Positions 7,526 through 8,420 of a stretch of DNA of 8,420 nucleotides are shown here, piece after piece. How positions within the stretch are numbered: the stretch's first letter is position 1; each line of letters starts with the position of its first letter. Under the pieces are notes generated by a model. It was not told where the DNA came from, did no database searches, and saw only the letters and a program-made list of their open reading frames with translations. Made by a program: the position numbers and the translations under genes. The DNA is from Pseudomonadota bacterium (GTDB lineage: Bacteria > Pseudomonadota > Gammaproteobacteria > Burkholderiales > Burkholderiaceae_B), in assembly GCA_023432075.1 (NCBI GenBank), contig JAEYVD010000072.1, positions 1 through 8,420 of the forward strand, read 5' to 3'.

Positions 7526-8420
7526 ATGGAAGCCTCGCCCGTCCAGCTCAATGACATCGCCTTGTTCGTCGAAGTGGCCAAGCGCAAGAGCTTCAGCCAG
7601 GCGGCCCGCGCGCTGGACATGCCGACCTCCACGCTTTCCCGGCGGATCAACGAACTGGAGCGCGCCATCGGACTGCGGCTCATCAACCGCAACACGCGCC
7701 GGCTCGATCTGACGGACGCGGGCGCGGCCTACATGCGCCGTTGCCAGGGGCTCATCGACGAAGCCCGCCTGGCCCACGAGCAACTGCTCTCGCTGTCGGG
7801 CGGCCCGTCGGGCAATCTGCGCGTGTCCATGCCGTACAGCCTGGCCATGTGGCTGCTGCCCGAGACCATCAGCGATTTCACCGACCGCTATCCCGATGTG
7901 GAATGCGAGTTCGACCTGAGCATGATGACGGCGTCGGACGCGCAGGGCACGCCGTTCGACGTGGTGCTGCGATTCGGCCGCGAGGCCGACTACCCCGGCG
8001 CCTCCGCCGGGAACGGCAACGGCAATGGCACGCCGCATCGCGCCCTCGAGGGCGCGGTGGTGCAGGAGCTGGTTTCGCTGGAAACGCACCTGTATGCGTC
8101 CGACCGCTATATAGAACGCCACGGCACGCCCCAGACGCCGGCCGACCTGTCGCAGCACCAATGCCTGCGCACGACGATCGACGAGGAGCACTCGTACTGG
8201 ACGTTGAACAACGGCGCGATCTCGCAGCGCGTCGCGGTTGCGGGACACCTGGCCGCCAACAACATGAGCATCGCCGGCACGCTGGCCGGCCTGGACCTGG
8301 CCATCACGCGGATGCCGCACTGCCATGCCCTGGAGCCCATCATCCAGCGCAATTCGCTGCGGCGGGTGCTGCCCGGCTGGTCGGTGGACCCGATCTCGAT
8401 CTACGTGGTGTACCCGTCCA
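7526..8420 (+). CDS. LysR-type transcriptional regulator, 3' end missing
   Basis: The frame is open from the ATG at 7526 to the right edge (298 residues, no stop); perhaps a few tens of C-terminal residues are missing, since the last seen segment ISIYVVYPS normally lies near the end of the effector domain. The N-terminus is a winged helix-turn-helix: LNDIALFVEVAKRKSFSQAA (8-27), then DMPTSTLSRRINELERAIGL (31-50), LINRNTRRLDLTDAG (52-66) and the linker helix to about 90. The effector domain follows: GNLRVSMPYSLAMWLLPETI (96-115), FDVVLRFG (144-151), LYASDRYIERHGTPQTPADL (189-208) and an AGHLAANNMSIAGTLAGLDLAI stretch (239-260). Such proteins act as DNA-binding tetramers that sense a small effector. 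An Asn-Gly repeat (163-168) interrupts the usual loop after FDVVLRFG. Targets are unknown; LysR proteins often regulate a neighbouring or divergent gene. Confidence 0.93.
   Translation, partial: MEASPVQLNDIALFVEVAKRKSFSQAARALDMPTSTLSRRINELERAIGLRLINRNTRRLDLTDAGAAYMRRCQGLIDEARLAHEQLLSLSGGPSGNLRVSMPYSLAMWLLPETISDFTDRYPDVECEFDLSMMTASDAQGTPFDVVLRFGREADYPGASAGNGNGNGTPHRALEGAVVQELVSLETHLYASDRYIERHGTPQTPADLSQHQCLRTTIDEEHSYWTLNNGAISQRVAVAGHLAANNMSIAGTLAGLDLAITRMPHCHALEPIIQRNSLRRVLPGWSVDPISIYVVYPS
8012..8029 (+). repeat. Three tandem hexanucleotide units within the LysR gene
   Basis: The codon pairs AACGGC, AACGGC and AATGGC are adjacent and encode Asn-Gly three times (residues 163-168 of the regulator). 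The units are in frame and a multiple of three, so a gain or loss would change loop length without a frameshift. Confidence 0.7.

Overview
The window is high-GC DNA with dense, strongly codon-biased genes. Gene content and protein style suggest a betaproteobacterium of the Burkholderiales, most like Achromobacter or Bordetella; this is an impression from reading, not a database match. There are no rRNA or tRNA genes, insertion sequences, CRISPR arrays or phage genes.

Layout. Bases 2-6402 hold six co-directional plus-strand genes: the 3' part of a metal-dependent cyclase/hydrolase (KynB/isatin-hydrolase-like family), a short-chain dehydrogenase/reductase, and a complete branched-chain-amino-acid-type (HAAT/Liv) ABC importer. 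The importer consists of a periplasmic binding protein, a LivH-type permease, a fused LivM-LivG permease/ATPase and a LivF ATPase. The last three genes overlap by 4-base ATGA junctions. Two longer gaps carry inverted-repeat structure: 1345-1506 before the binding protein, and 2659-2822 between binding protein and permease. Bases 6367-7302 hold a minus-strand family 2 glycosyltransferase whose 3' end overlaps the 3' end of livF by 36 bp. A 223-bp divergent spacer follows, with a plus-oriented terminator-like hairpin and a plausible sigma70 promoter. The window ends inside a plus-strand LysR-type regulator that is open to the right edge.

How the genes may work together (inference). The importer would bring in a small carboxylate, amino acid or ring compound. 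The hydrolase would open a cyclic amide or ester, or attack an amide such as a formyl-amide, and the dehydrogenase would oxidise or reduce a hydroxyl or carbonyl. The substrate cannot be read from the sequence. The glycosyltransferase looks unrelated to this module. The LysR protein may control the module or genes beyond the right edge.

The window does not contain an obviously new defence or mobile system. The points most worth a second look are the large hairpin between binding-protein and permease genes, the tail-to-tail overlap combined with a possible antisense transcript through the glycosyltransferase, the enlarged LivH-type permease, and the altered active-site residues in the two enzymes.
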